From assembly GCA_905160935.1 (NCBI GenBank), contig CAJHZI010000192.1:663501-727500 (forward strand): 64,000 nucleotides of DNA, read 5' to 3'. This DNA comes from Enchytraeus crypticus. Its lineage: Eukaryota; Annelida; Clitellata; Enchytraeida; Enchytraeidae. The notes below the pieces were generated by a model, which worked only from the letters and a program-made list of their open reading frames with translations, searched no databases and was not told the origin of the DNA. Below are positions 12,912-26,994 of this stretch, piece by piece (the first letter of the stretch is position 1; every line of letters begins with the position of its first letter). The translations under genes were made by a program, and so were the position numbers.

Positions 12912-13198
12912 TATATATATATATACAGTATATATACATATATATATAAAGATAAACGTAATATTATGTACATACAACTCTCGAGAGTTCTGTGAAGTGG
13001 CAGATCCAAAGGTACATATTACTATTCAGTTTGACTCCTTATTACTTAGTTTTTGTTACTACTTCTTATATTTAACTTTAATTTCCAATTATTGTCTAGT
13101 ACTATGTAGATGCTTGAATTTAGTTTGCAAGAGCAGATGCCATCTGGCATCGCATTTAGGTTCATCTACTCCTTCCTCCATATTTAGCACAATAAAAA

Positions 13199-13600
13199 GT
13201 TATTAAATTAAAAATATATATTTAACAATATTGTATTAAATTAAATAAAAATTATATATTTAGCAATATTGTATTAAATTAAATTTAAAAATATATGTTT
13301 AACAATATTGTATTAAATTAAATAAAAAATATATATTTAACAATATTGTATTAAATTAAATTAAAAAATATATATTTAACAATATTGTATTAAATTAAAT
13401 TAAAAGTATATATTTAACAATATTGTATTAAATTAAATTAAAAATATATATTTAACAATATTGTATTAAATTAAATTAAAAAATATTGTTTAACAATATT
13501 GTATTAAATAAAATAAAAATTATATATTTAACAATATTGTATTAAATTAAATATATATATTTAACAATATTGTATTAAATTAAATAAAAAATATATATAA
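13199..13600. repeat. AT-rich minisatellite of about 40 bp
   Basis: About ten copies of a unit with TTTAACAATATTGTATTAAA and a variable A/T stretch. The array is bracketed by CTTCCTCCATATTTA on each side (about 13,167 and 13,603). Confidence 0.85.
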
Positions 13601-14324
13601 TACTTCCTCCATATTTAACGCATTAAATTCACGCTATTGACTCTGACAAGGCTCTAGAGTTATATGATTTTATTGGAATACTAGTACGACAGTCTGTAGT
13701 AAGATGAAAGGATCTACTGCTTAAGTCTTTTTGAATGTATTTAGGAAGTCGGTGATATAATTTATCTCATATAACTTATACAATTTATATCATCTATATC
13801 AGTCACTGAACTAAATACTTAAAATCCCGAAAACGTCTCACTTTACTCACTGCACAATAGCCTGTGCTTAACAATTAGGCCTACGTAAAGTTAAACTTAT
13901 GCTGAATCTCATATAACGTAACATATCATAACGGCACACTGCGACACACTGAGTCAGGAAGCACAGACGCTTGTTTAAGGCCCATTTCCTCTTTCTTCTT
14001 CTTAGTTATTAGTAATCGTTGCCTTTTTATGGCGCATCAATTGCCGCCGGGGTTCTATTTAAGAATAACTCTCCAACACCATGAGATTCTTTTTTATTCA
14101 AAGCTGTCAACACTCGGTCTTCTAAGGTGGTCACCCGGCCATTTACTAACTGAGGCCGACTTAGCTTAACTTCGAATATTCACGCTCAGCTGAACCAAGT
14201 GCGCTAAAACCCGCCGAAGATTCACCTAACTCATATTCCACCTCGGTTTCTAGTGTTTTGGGGTTAAACCACAACACAGCCAACACCTGCTCTTCTCCGA
14301 GCATGACATTGAGCAATGGATTTA

Positions 14325-14380
14325 GTCGTCACGACAACGCCACTGACATCTTGTCGTCATGACAACGCCACTGAAATCTA
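14325..14380. repeat. 28-bp direct duplication
   Basis: GTCGTCACGACAACGCCACTG recurs 28 bases later with one C/T change, in a locally GC-richer stretch (13,940-14,500) with no frame. Confidence 0.85.
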
Positions 14381-15592
14381 TGTCACGTGGAGATGTGTGG
14401 GCGTGTGGTTGCTACAAATTCTCTGAGTTGCGGATCCACTCGTGCCCATTGTCAAGAGAGATAAGGGAAAAAGCTGCTCAGCGTCCTGAACTGAAGGCGG
14501 GTAGGGTTGTGCATAAACACTAAAGTTTTGTTAGATGTTCAGTTGGAAGATCAAGTAATTAAAGCAGTCAAGTTAGTTTTTACATGCATATAAGTAATTG
14601 GATAAAATAATTGGAGCGATTTTGTAGGTAGAGGAGTCAAAGATTCAAATGTAGACAGCTGAACTTAAACGATGTTGGTACAGTATAAGCGGATGTCTCG
14701 TAATGTTCAGAGTGATAAAGAGCTGAAATGAAAAATGCTGTTTGAGTAGAGTTCTTGCATATCTTGCTTGAAATGTCTGATTACATATAAACTTTTTATA
14801 TCCCAAGTATGGTTCACTATAAGCCTTTTGACCAACTTATGCCAATACATGCATATCATCTGTAGAAGTTTAAGTATTGAACGTTAAATCAGTATTACTA
14901 CAAGGTGTAGGCCTAATATCGCATTATGAGGTAACAACAAGAGTTTGCCGATTGGTTAGAAAACTCACCCATTAAGCTAGAGATCATGGGTTGCAAAGTC
15001 ATCTGGATCGCCTCCGAGAGAACACTGAGGATATGGACGTACACACGAGGTATAGTTTATCAAATCACATTTATATCTTTCCATTCTAGAAATCATGAAG
15101 TATGTCAAACATATAATATTCTGAAGGTTAATACAGTCAAAGGCAGTTACGTATGCACAATGTACACATGTTCCTATTATTTGGTAATAAAATATTTGGA
15201 AGGTCTTTTATTTGATTTTTAAAACTTATCAATAGACATTAGCGCCCTTTGCAACAATTTTAGTACATATAAAATTTCTGCGGCATTTAGCAAGTCTTTA
15301 ATTTGTCATAATCCAAAAATTTTAGAGCTTATCATATTTTTTACTATCCTCCATTTTGACTTCCGCTAACTCCGTTGGTGCATAAGCAAATGCACGAAGG
15401 CGGAACTAAAGTTCCATTTCCGATATCAGAAGTAACAGGACGTCAGTGCGCTGCGTCTTTATATCGGTTTTGATAGAATTATTGATATGCGAGTCTCGTC
15501 GATGAAGCGTCAGACATTCCTAAAATCAGTGCAATATATCTAGCATACTGCTGCGGCAAAATTAATACGCACCAAATGAACCTCTCTTCTTT

Positions 15593-15823
15593 TCAGGTCT
15601 GCTTGTACTCTGGTTGTGATTTTGTATGAATGTTACAATTAAATTGGAATTTGGATGGGTATGACGTAACAGCTGGAGCGTTAGACTCGGATACAAATGC
15701 CATGCGTTTAGTGCCCAGGTCAGTCAACAAATGATGGATATTCCCTTGGGCCCATGGAAGGTTGATCTTGTATCGGAGCGTACTGCCGATTGACACTATT
15801 AATAGAAAGTATATGATTACCAT
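15593..15823 (-). CDS. Possible small secreted peptide or first exon
   Basis: A 76-codon minus-strand frame starting MVIIYFLLIVSIGSTLRY (signal-peptide-like) with a fair start context (TTCCATGG). No homology recognised, no clear donor, no conserved copy. Probably chance in AT-rich DNA. Confidence 0.15.
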   Translation of the reverse strand: MVIIYFLLIVSIGSTLRYKINLPWAQGNIHHLLTDLGTKRMAFVSESNAPAVTSYPSKFQFNCNIHTKSQPEYKQT

Positions 15824-15824
15824 G

Positions 15825-18230
15825 GAACGGATTAATTGTAACCTACCAGTAACCTGTAAAGCGGCCTCGAAGATCGAACACCGGCTATGACAACGCTATA
15901 GAAATTGCTACATTGCATTGCTGCGGCTGGGTTTACACCAGTCATAGGGTCCTCGATTAATTGAAAAATCATAAATGCATATCTAGTGGTTTTTAGAATA
16001 TTTTCCTAAAATTGTATTATCCGTCTGCTCTTAGAATTATTTCTTTTATCTCTCATCAACATATTTAAACTAAAATTGCAAAAAGGCTTCCAAAATGATA
16101 GGCCTACAATCTTGTAGTTCTTAATAGCTAATTTAAAAGATTCCCGGAAATGTGTATTATAGGCTTATAGGCATATTAAATATGTATTGCGAAAAAATGT
16201 TTATAGCACATTAAGCGCGAGTTACCGGTTCATTTCATTATGATCATTAGCTTATAACATAACATAACATTACAGAGTCAGGAAGCAATTACATGCTTGT
16301 TTAAGATTCGCCAAACTCTTAACTAATACAAATTAATATTAATAACACATCATTGTTCAATATAAAAACAGAAGACTACATTATACATTTACATTTACCA
16401 AAACGAGCAGTGACCAACTAAGCATATAACCATTTATATGAAATTCCAAATCTATATTGTTATTTAGTGCGTGGGAACAGTGAGTCCATTTAACCATAAC
16501 GACTGGATTAACAAAAGCAGTAATTACTTCAACTCTAAAGAAACATTGTTGAACTTATCTTAGCGCCGGGATGAATGCAATATACAAGTTGATAGTAGCC
16601 TCATTTATTTCCAATGATATATCTGCCACAGGACGAAATAGACCACCTACAACTGCAATGGATGCTCTGATGTTCCTAGCTTCGACATCTAGCTTTATTC
16701 ATAAATTCAGTTAACATACGCGACTGGGAAGATAAAGAATACTATAAAAAGCTGTAAGTTAGTATAAAAGTAGATTTAAAATAAAATTAAAATAAATAAA
16801 GAATTTAACGTCCGGTTCCTCGCCATAAGGCAATGTCAGGGACGTCTCTTTCAGACTCTACACAAACAGGCACTCAAGCACCACACGATGACGAACATAG
16901 AGACAAAGTTGCGTCTGTTTTCATATAAATATAGATGCCGTCACTAAAGATCTTTTTTGAGTGTTAACCTATGGCCTCTTACTTATCAGGCAAACTTGCT
17001 AGGAACTCGACTGTCCACCTATAGTGGCGACTGTAAGAACAACTTGAAAACAAGTTTAAAAGCACGATACCTGCTATGAATTTCTGGATTTTCCTGTTCG
17101 CTTCCACTTTTAAAAGTTTATATCAATTTTTTAACACTAGAACTTCCAGAATAGTGCTACTCCTAGAATCCCCAGCGGGGGTCATTTTGACCCCTAATTT
17201 AACATTAGCATTTTATTGTAACAACAGTAATTTTTCAAATATTCCCAATTGTCTATTTTGGGCTGGTTGGTAGATTATTTGAATTGTTTTTGCTATTACT
17301 TTTGACTGCGTTATTGGACAGGTTTGAACTTTTCTAATTTCACTGTGTGGTAAATCTTACTTTAAATTACAACAACGGAAATAGCAACGATTTTTATGGA
17401 TTCATCTCTCTCTAACACGGAAATTGATGAAATTAGCGTATACATGTGCATTAAACTATACGACAGTGATCGCCATTCAATATTTAGTAGTAGGCCTATA
17501 TTGTAATTCTCAATAATAGATTCATTGAAGCATAAAGCTTCCAAACACCAAAACTAACTACATTAATTATAGCATTTTCAGCAGATTGGAATAATATTAA
17601 GTGTTTCTGTAAATATTTCGTAAAAGTGAATTTAAAATGCTATTTTAAGGGTGAATACAATCACGGACATTGGTTATTAATACAATAATGCATTACTAAA
17701 CGCGTAATTAAGAGATTACTTTTATATCAAGAATATAATTATCAAAGAGCTATATTCAATGTCTTTTTCAAAGTCAATGCCGAAACAAATGTTGTTATTC
17801 TTATTTTTTTTAAATCTAATTTAGAAAGGGCATCGTTTTGACTACTGCATCGTATCTAATCGTGGATATTTGTATACCTTTATAGGTTGCGCAATATGTT
17901 CTAAATCATTAGAATCCTAATCACGGTTCCTAATGGACATCCGCTGGACCACGGCAAGCACTAACGCTGCTTATTGGAAAAACGCCCACTAATCTTTCAC
18001 AGTCCGCAGTAACGACGGATCGATATGGATTCAGCTGACGGTTCTGCGGCAGGATGTGTGATCTGGATAGGCTTAGACGAGCTGCAATATCTGTGATTGG
18101 AAAATATACTATATATATATACATGTATGTATATTTATGTATAGATACTGTATGTGTAAGTACATGTAGGCCTACATGTATATTGAAATTTAAATTTATA
18201 ACTATATTACCATTATATGTGATATATATA
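15825..18230. other. No gene seen; repeat remnants
   Basis: A segment at 16,250-16,310 (GAGTCAGGAAGCA ... GCTTGTTTAAG) repeats 13,950-13,980. A LINE tail lies at 16,795-16,880. GGGGGTCATTTTGACCCC at 17,176-17,193 is a short palindrome-like element. Confidence 0.5.
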
Positions 18231-18251
18231 TATATGCAGTCTAAATATGTG

Positions 18252-18300
<49 letters not shown>

Positions 18301-18303
<3 letters not shown>

Positions 18304-19021
18304 GGGCGGATCCAGGAATTTCTTAAGGGGCGGGCGAATTTTATTTTGGAGTGTTCACATTTTTTGGTGAAGCTCCGCCTTCTTCGGGACATGTGACACA
18401 ACAGAAAAAATGCTGTGGGGGGGGGCTCAAATTTTTCAGCATACTGCGCTGGGCTCATAGAGTGAGTATATCATCGTATCTTCCCCCCCCCCCACCCCCT
18501 TCATACCCGTATTAAAGTGAGAGGAAAACCTAAAAGTCCTAAAATCCTACATTTGTTGAGCAAAAAAGTAGGTTCATTTTGTTTCACCTCTGAAGAAACT
18601 CAGCGGATCTGGACGAATTACAAAAGTGACCTAATTTTCGCGGTAAGGGGCTTACGCCCACTGATCCCAGCCAAGGATATTTGAACCACTACTCCGATAC
18701 GGAGTTCCGATTTTTTACTTACACACTTTTTTCTCTTTTACAATGGTTAAAGTGAAAATTGAGAGCTAGTGAAACGGTCAACATTTTTCAGGCCCCCCCT
18801 TCCATTATATGAGCCCCTAGTGGGGCCCATATTTTAAAAAATGCCACGTAATCGGACTGTTCAAGTTCACTCTCGTCCCCCCCCCCCCCAACCCCCCCTA
18901 ACGCCCTTATAACATATTTACATCTTGAAATTGCCTTAGCAACAATGAAAATATAGTTTAAAATTTTTTATGGTTGGACCTAAGGGGGGCCCGGGCCCCC
19001 TGGGCCCCTCTGGATCCGCCA

Positions 19022-19024
<3 letters not shown>
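18301..19024. mobile_element. hAT-type nonautonomous element
   Basis: The termini CAGGGGCGGATCCAG and CTGGATCCGCCACTG are near-perfect inverted repeats of hAT type, flanked by TATATATA in a TA microsatellite (8-bp duplication cannot be told from the microsatellite itself). The interior has poly-G and poly-C runs and no transposase frame. It shares sequence with the copy at 51,020, including GGCTCATAGAGTGAGT. Confidence 0.85.
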
Positions 19025-19077
<53 letters not shown>

Positions 19078-19600
19078 GTATTTTGAAATTGAAATTTATA
19101 ACTATTTTAACAGCTTATGTGACATGTATATATGTATATATATATATACATATATACTGTATATACAGTTTATATGTGATATATATACATATATACAGAA
19201 ATGCAGTGAATTATACACAGTGCATATACATTGAATACATTCTACTGTAGATGCTCCTCACTGTCAATATATAGACGTATCACATGCCTCATGTATCTAC
19301 CTACTTGTACTCTCTGGTTTTTAAGGTGGACCTTGCAAAAGAAGAGTAGAAATAAACGATCCTACTGTGTTTGAGTTACAGAGACAATATGATGTGACAT
19401 ATAAAAGTTTCATCTATTAAGCACTAGCATGAAGTACTCAAAACTAATTTACTGCAATAATAACAAAATCCTATAATCGGTTGAGAATTGTCACTGCAGT
19501 AATGCTAATGCAACGATTTTTTTTCAACACTTGTTTCAGTGAATCAAGAGTTACTGCTGTAAAGCTTGCTCCTCACTGAACAGATTGCCTGCTGTACACT

Positions 19601-19738
19601 TTATAAAGCTAAAACAGCTAATGTTAACGTTAGTTTTCTCAAGCGAAAGCGATGTCAGTGACGGGCGAGCCCAGGATTTGAATCTCGCACATATTGATCC
19701 GAGGTGGAATATCTTACCGACATCGATACTGGCTCCAG
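19601..19738 (-). repeat. tRNA-derived SINE, copy 2
   Basis: Same family and orientation. The B-box region is well preserved on the minus strand (GATTCAAATCCTGGGCTCGC) and the tail keeps GTCACTGACATCGC. The head ends at CTGGAGCCAGT. Confidence 0.8.
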
Positions 19739-20224
19739 CCATACGTAGGCCTATACCTAACATACGGAACTCTTACACGGCGTGTCCTTGATCTTCTTGT
19801 AGTATTGGAATTTTTTATATGGACCTCAGCCTTCTGCAGACATAGATTTAGTGATAGGCTTCAGGTTATCGTTATTATACTGTATTTTTATGCATTTATG
19901 CTATTAAGCTGACAAATCTTCTATGTGGCATTGACGTAACGACAACAACAACAACAGTTAGGGTGCAACTGTCGTCAACAGCAACAGCTATTGAGGAAAA
20001 TCCAAAGCGACTAACAAAGGAAAGGATTCAACGATAAGACAAAATCCCAAATCCAGAAAAGCATTCCAAATGTAAATTAAAGAATGTTGCTTTTTATGCA
20101 GCAAAGATACAATTCAGCAAGGCTCAGCGATTCATTTTTATTTAGTAATCCATATGTAAAATTCAACTACATTAGCATATTTTTCTATTAAAGTAACTTA
20201 TAGCATAATAAACTCTCATTCAAC

Positions 20225-20690
20225 TTTTTTGATACAGGTCGTCTATATAATAGCTTGTGAGACCTAGCTTACCTTCGCACTCTAAGCTATCTAATCGTTC
20301 TTTCCAACATGCTGCGCCGCAGATCTGGAATTCTCTTCCATCCAATCTTCGGAAATCTTCATTTGAAGCACATCGGCCTTTGCTTTCTTATGATCAGTTC
20401 CATAGGCAGTTGAAGACCTATCTTTTCCAACTCTCTTTTCCATCCAGTGTCCATGAGCAGCGACCTGCGCCTAAACCTCCTTTTCTTTAATTCTCTTTAC
20501 TTTGGACTGATTATCTGGCTTTTGGAATTTGCACCGTTTTGGACCTTCTTTTTGCTCGCCGGCTTGATTTTGTCTCAATAGTGCTCGATGTTGTCATTGA
20601 TGACAGTAGCACTCTAATTGTTGTTATTATTATTATAATAAAGTTATTAAATTGATTAAATTACAAATAATTAAGATTTTAATTTTATGG
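20225..20690 (+). repeat. L2-like LINE, end of reverse transcriptase plus 3' UTR
   Basis: An open frame at 20,257-20,490 encodes SKLSNRSFQHAAPQIWNSLP and FHRQLKTYLFQL, the conserved end of CR1/L2/Jockey-type ORF2. It is followed by a 3' UTR (TTTGGACTGAT, GACAGTAGCACTCTAATTG) and a TTATTATT tail. The part before the frame is missing. Confidence 0.75.
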
Positions 20691-22017
20691 CTACTGTCAC
20701 TGTTACTATAGTCCAAGTTCACTGAACCAATGCACAACGTTCACTTTCTAGCTACAAATAAAAGTAAAACGTTTGAAGCTCTAGAAATAAAAATACTACA
20801 AAATAGGATTATCGAAAACAGGACTCAAAACAAATGACGAAGTTTTCGGCTTCCACGAGAGCAATGAATAATTCTAAATCAATGGAAAAACGTCTGATGC
20901 ACCAAATGTCACAGACATATTTGCACTGCACTCAAGCCAAGTGAAAGCCACTACAATGCTATAGTGTTCCACATTTTGAGAAGCTTTCATACTGTGATGC
21001 GCATGATTTTCGTAAATACTGACGTCAGTATGCTTCACATCATATGCGAAATAACAGCTTGGAATAAAATCCACCGAATATCACATCCAGTATGATATCT
21101 CTACACAAATCGTAAATATAATGAAATGATCATTTCTTCCTTTGTCAGGATTGGCCAGGTGAACATACGTACCCATACCCTTCATCCTGTTCAATGCCAT
21201 GGTTGTTAACGAATTGATGACTTCTCTTTAGTTAGTATGCCTTGGGATCAGTGAAGACAAAATGGAATATTTTCTTTAGAAGAAACGTTTAGAAGAAACG
21301 CTTAGATCAGGCTGATATGTTAGATTTTTATCAGAAAATAGCAGATAACAGAAATTATGAAGTAATAAATATTAGAGATAAATTGAAGATATTTTATATA
21401 ATTTAAATTATTATATCTTAAACTAAGACATGTTTAAATTATTTTAAAAAGATTATTGCAACATGTATATGACTTTTGTGATTGTATTAATATATACAAT
21501 CACCTTTGTAGGACAATACACTTAAGTACTTCGTGTAAGGAGAATAAACTCTTAACTAGTTCTTTATTATCCAGATTGTACTTCTAATGATTTATTAACA
21601 ATGCATAATTATGCTAACTATATAATCAACATCATCATCATCATCTTCCATAATATCCCAGTTTAACTAGGATCGAGATACCAATAGACCTTCTCCAATC
21701 CTCTCTATGCCATACCATATCATAAGTTAATCCCCCATTTTTCGTATCCTTCTTAATCACCGCATCCCACGGCTAATTATTTTAAAGAAAATCAATTGAA
21801 GTACAATTGGAAAATTTAATTGATTTAACCAATGAGGATAAGTGGAAGCATTTATAAATAGATGATAAATGGAACAAATGGAAATAAACTGAAGAGAGTG
21901 ATTCTCTAACTTTGTTAATCGTAAGATGCTACAATCAGCGTTTGATTCATACTACTCAGTTTTAGAATTTATTTAAATAACTAGTATATCAATAGCAAAA
22001 GAAACCACTTTGTCAAT

Positions 22018-22395
22018 AAAAATAATAATAAAGGTTTAACGTCCGTTTCCTCATCCAGGGATGATGTCAGGGACGTCCCCAACAGCACACATCACTACAG
22101 ATCAATTCACCCAGACCAATCTGCAAAAGAAATGTGCTGAGGAGAAGTAAGGTCCTAAACGAAAGCCAGTCCGGTGATCAAAAATGGTCAGGGTAGATTG
22201 ATTACGTCTACGGTGGGAAAAGGTAAGTCTTAAGCTTGCTAGAGAATGTTGAAAGAGAAGAACAAGAGCGAAGATTAGCAGGTAAAGAGTTCCAGATTGT
22301 GGGTGCTGCGTAAGAAAAAGAACGTCTGCCCAATGATGGGAGAATATTTGGAACAGAGAGAAGATTGGCATCGATGGAACGAAAAAAGTTAAGTA
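22018..22395 (-). repeat. CR1/L2-like LINE 3' end
   Basis: The minus strand, with frameshifts, matches the end of CR1/L2-type reverse transcriptases (a WNSL-type region at about 22,280-22,300, then RRR-KTHL-like residues). It continues into a 3' UTR with GACGTCCCTGACATCATCC and GAGGAAACGGACGTTAAACC, and a TTATTATT tail at the plus-strand left edge. 5'-truncated. Confidence 0.7.
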
Positions 22396-24424
22396 AAATT
22401 GCACACTAAGAAATCCATTTTAGAAACAGAAACTGTGTTAAAGCTGGCAAATCTGCGATTTCCAGATGGATCCACTATTAACCAATGCATTTTCTCATTC
22501 AGTGATAAAGTTCAAATACTTGACTTGATTCATCACAAAAGCATTGCGGTGTTGATCGAACACAATACGTAGTTGCATTTGCTTAGAAGAAACCCTTGTT
22601 AACGGTCAAAGAGGATGAGTGCAGGCCTGTGTAATCTCAAGCACTAATGCATATTACAAAGCTGTAGGCAACGGTGCAAAAAGTGAAGAGAATTTTTAAT
22701 TTTGGGGTTGTGTTATTCAGGATGTCAATAGAAATGCCTGTAGTAAGTTCCCAGTATAACATCAGTTACCTGTTTAGAAAATTTAGCAGTTAACGAATGA
22801 GTATTGGATTTGAATCTTGCACCTACTGATCCTCTATCAGGCAACTAACCGAGCATGACACTGGTGCATGAAAACAGTTTGCATTTGCTAACTGATTGGC
22901 TAGTAGTATATTATTGTTATTCCAATTCACCCCTTTTGATGTCTCAGCTTATGTGTTCGTTATTTTCTCCATCATTGTTTTTATTTTTCAACTGTACTCG
23001 GTTAAAATAATTTTTTGTTTAATTTTTAGCCATCTTTCGGATCCATCCCTGAAATTCAACAAATGCGCCTCTACTTATTATCGGGTTGCGAAGAGATAAG
23101 AGGCCTTCAGAGCGGCAAGGAATTAAACCGACATCTGGAACTGATTTTTGATTTTTTTTCATTCAGAAGCATATATTGCACGAAACCATTCTTTAATTGC
23201 AGCCTGCACTATTAGTTCTTAAAACATCCTATCTAATGTTTTTAAAAGCACACAATTTCTTATCTTTGCATACCGTCAAAGCATTTCGTTGGATATACAT
23301 TTCGAGGAGCGGTCATCATTTTACTAAATCAATGGCTTCATCTTAACTCTGGATAATAGGTGTTCAACTAGATAGATCGGGTAGCTTTCTCTGTAATTGC
23401 CTATTGTTCGTGTATTGACTAATGATTGGATTTTTACAATGTTTGTGTGTATTTTGCATTTTTTGCTTAAAGTTATGCGTTTTTGGGTGACTTTTCTTCT
23501 TCAATAAATATATTCCTCTCTCTCCCTCTCTCCCTCTCTCCCTCTCTCTCTCTCTCTTTGTGTGATTCATAATCTACTGTAGAAATATTACATTAGCAAT
23601 AGAGAAAGAAGAAGTGTATTTAATAGCGCACAAACGGAGTTATCAACAGTGCTGTTCGACTGTATACTGCAGGTATATAACAGTTAATTGCACTAAAAGG
23701 TGATGCGTGCGGTTGTTTATTGACAGACCAATACTATGGAGGGAATGGTGCAACATAATTTATGAAGTGCGAAGCTAACATTACGCGTAGCTATTAGCAA
23801 TTCTATTGATTGTTTGCTGTGTGCTACGTCGTTGCTCTTTCATGTGCTTTATGCCGTAACGTGAACAATTCCTACGAAATCTGATCGCTGTCCATTGACG
23901 AGAAACGAAATCAATAAGTTTGATTTTTTTCTCTTCAGATGGTTGGATAGAATATGATTCTATTTAAAGGTGGGCCATCCATTAAACTGCTTCACATTAT
24001 ATAATTTAAGTGGAATTTGTTATTAATTTCAGTTTCTAAGGGGCTCAAATAACGAAATCGATTATTTATTCTGTATCAAAAAGTACTTCGTAATATTATA
24101 TTTTATTATTCCTTACGTTAAAGACGTGTTTGGTTCAAATCGGGAAATCATTCATGAAAAACCACTTTAAAATATTTTCATTTTACAGCTTAACAAACTA
24201 AATGGCGCATTATAGCTATTTTATGTTTCTCGCGATATCGTAAACAATAAACAGTAAACAGTAAATATCTACTCCTAAATTCATAACAAAGTTCTAGCAA
24301 TAAGCATGCATGCGAACTTATAAGCATATATATATATATACATTTATGTAAAGTAAATAAATTTGAATGAATATTTGTATTATGTACATAGGCCTATACA
24401 TGTATACAAATATATATATATACA

Positions 24425-24471
<47 letters not shown>

Positions 24472-24849
24472 TATATACATATAAACTTTTCATAGGAGCC
24501 GTCTCCATATTCAAAATTCATTTACTGTTCTGTTTTAATTTCAACACTAATGGGAACATTAATCTATTAAAATTCTTAATTAGTAGTTATTCAGTATTTA
24601 AACTTTACATAACTATTTTTATTATGATTATTATTATGATTATGTTTAATATTTTATTTTTTATTTTTTAATGCCCTGGGCTGTAGGCCCCTATAGGGCC
24701 ATGTGCTAAAAATAGGATAAACGAAAGACTTTATTTAATTAAAGTCATTATTATTATTATTATTATTATAAAATTATTATTATTATTATTTTTTCTCTTT
24801 TTGGCACTTTGGCTAAACTGGATTATTTAGGTTAACAGGATTGTTTTCT

Positions 24850-25085
24850 CAGAGAATGACGCTCCTGCCTAGTAAATGTTAGTCGAAGCTGAGGAAGACA
24901 TAGGGGGCCCACATCGTCATTAGCCGAAACCCCAAGAATAATGGTATATCAAAAGGAATGTCAAAGATGATATAAAAATCCACTAGTATGTGGCCGTGAA
25001 AAAGAAAACGGAAAATAGAGTGGATGCGTTATACCATGGACCTGCCAGTAGTCATTGCACTAAGAGAGACAGAGATGGAGAGATG
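24850..25085 (+). repeat. LINE family C 3' end
   Basis: Plus-strand copy with AAATGTTAGTCGAAGCTGAG, AAAAGGAATGTCAAAGATGA and CCATGGACCTGCCAGTAG, ending in a short GAGAGACAGAGA tail. Confidence 0.7.
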
Positions 25086-25489
25086 ATGAGCACTCAAAGT
25101 TAAGTATATCCGGAGAAACATAAAGATAGACTTCGAGGAAGTCTAGCGGAAATACAGTCAGTGCAATGTAGTGAAATATTGAGCGGTGAAATTTGGAAAT
25201 AACGTCTTGTAAATCGAAAGCTAACATTCAATAATTAGGCACTAAAATGACTCCTTTTGAATTAGAACGTCTAGCAAAAACAGAAATTCTTAAAAATATG
25301 CTTTGTTTTCGAGACGGTATTTATGTGTAGGCCTAACTTTTGGCCGAGTCATAAAAACTTTATCCGCTATGAAATACTCTGCACTACAGAGACATTATCA
25401 GTATTTCGTTTTCGTTTTCTCTTATGGAAGAGATCAAATTTTTAAAAAATAAATACAGTTTCTCATATGAAGTTTTTCTCGAGTTTTGT

Positions 25490-25755
25490 CCGGGTTGCTT
25501 GAAGAATAAACCAACCGGTGACTGCAGCTTTCGCAGAAGGCGACTAAAGCACTAAAATCCAAACCAACGTCAGGGCATTGGGTTGGTGAGCGCCTAGACT
25601 CCAGGCATTGCTACACAATTTTATAAAATGAGTAGAAGAAATTATAGGAGATTAAATAATGATGTGGGATTGGACAGAGCGGAGTGGAGAAGATCCATTC
25701 CTATCCCGACCCTAGAAAAACTGGGATTAAGGGAAGATGATGACGATGAATGATT
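25490..25755 (+). repeat. Family D 3' end, best-preserved copy
   Basis: Contains CCGGGTTGCTTGAAGAATAA, GGCGACTAAAGCACTAAAAT, a stretch translating as GLDRAEWRRSIPIPTLEKLG, and a GATGATGACGATGA tail. The coding-like end followed by a short-repeat tail fits a non-LTR element. Confidence 0.7.
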
Positions 25756-26077
25756 CTCATATGAAGTTTATTATACAAGTATAATTTAAGAAGTGCAGTT
25801 ACAAACCGAGTAAAATTCATAAATACATAAGCATAAGTAAACAGGTGTGTTATATCGTGATGTGCATACGGTGTGTTTTGGTGAGGATGATGTAGTATTG
25901 CAATGGTCTGATGAGTCATGGATAAGACAGAGATAGTAAATTAAATGCAATACATTTCGCTACATGAAAAAAGTAAAGTCGAAAGCTGCGTTGAGCGTCG
26001 GCTTTGTCATGAAAGCGCATCAACAGCCAACACACTCTACATTTGAACCTGCATTTAATTCAATACGCAGTGTACAA

Positions 26078-26211
26078 AAAGCTGGTAAAGCTAATGTTAA
26101 CGTCAGTTTCCTCAATCGAAAGAGGTGTCAGTGACGGGCGATCCCAGGAGTTGAACACCGCAAATGCTTATCTGCTGTCGAATATCTTACCGACATCGCC
26201 ACTGGCTCCAG
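26078..26211 (-). repeat. tRNA-derived SINE, copy 3
   Basis: Full-length copy with head CTGGAGCCAGTGGCGATGTC on the minus strand and tail TTAACATTAGCTTTACCAGC. Confidence 0.8.
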
Positions 26212-26630
26212 ACTGTTTTCTTAATGAATCTATCTATTAAGGAAGCAGATAAATTTAGACTTTCAAAATCAGAATTTGATTCAGTTGTTTAACTTAATGC
26301 TAATGATTCAGTAACTTTTGATTGAAGTTGCAGTAACATATGGGCTAGTAAAGAGACATGGTTATGAAGGAGTGATCTGTAAGATGAAAGTGCTATTGTT
26401 ACTTGGAATGGGGTAAAATTAGCCGGTAAAGTGATACCAGTGCAGTTTCTTCTGTTGCATAAACACAGAACTGTAGCAATGAATTGAAGAATCGTCAATA
26501 GTCTTTAAGAATTCTACAGTTACTTGTTGTTGTTCAAACTAGATATCCTCAGATTTTTAAGCAGTGTCGAAGTAGGTTAAATAGTAGCCAAAAGTAACCC
26601 GTTATAGAGGATATCTTTAAAGTGGACATT

Positions 26631-26765
26631 AGCTAGTGGCGATTTCGGTAAGATATTCAACCGCAGATCAGTATGTGCGGAGTTCAAATCTTGGGTCCGC
26701 CCGTCGCTGACAACGCTTTTGAGTGAGGAAATTGACGTGAACATTAGCTGCAGCTGTACTGGTTA
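26631..26765 (+). repeat. tRNA-derived SINE, copy 4
   Basis: Same family on the plus strand, about 420 bases from copy 3 and in opposite orientation. A-box TGGCGATTTCGG and B-box region AGTTCAAATCTTGG are readable. Confidence 0.8.
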
Positions 26766-26769
26766 AATT

Positions 26770-26884
26770 GAAAATATTTAAAAAAAATTTAATTAAATAA
26801 ATATATTCAATCTATAGGGTACTCAACAGGCAAAAATATCTAAAAATTTCAATTTAGTGATGTAGCAGTATCAGGAAGAGCAGC

Positions 26885-26932
<48 letters not shown>

Positions 26933-26936
26933 AAAT

Positions 26937-26994
<58 letters not shown>

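Noticed and set aside
17176-17193. GGGGGTCATTTTGACCCC as a piggyBac-type terminus
   Set aside because: Too short, no partner terminus or TTAA duplication found nearby.
26631-26705. tRNA gene at the SINE head
   Set aside because: A- and B-boxes are present but the acceptor and anticodon stems do not pair, and several copies share the same non-tRNA tail.
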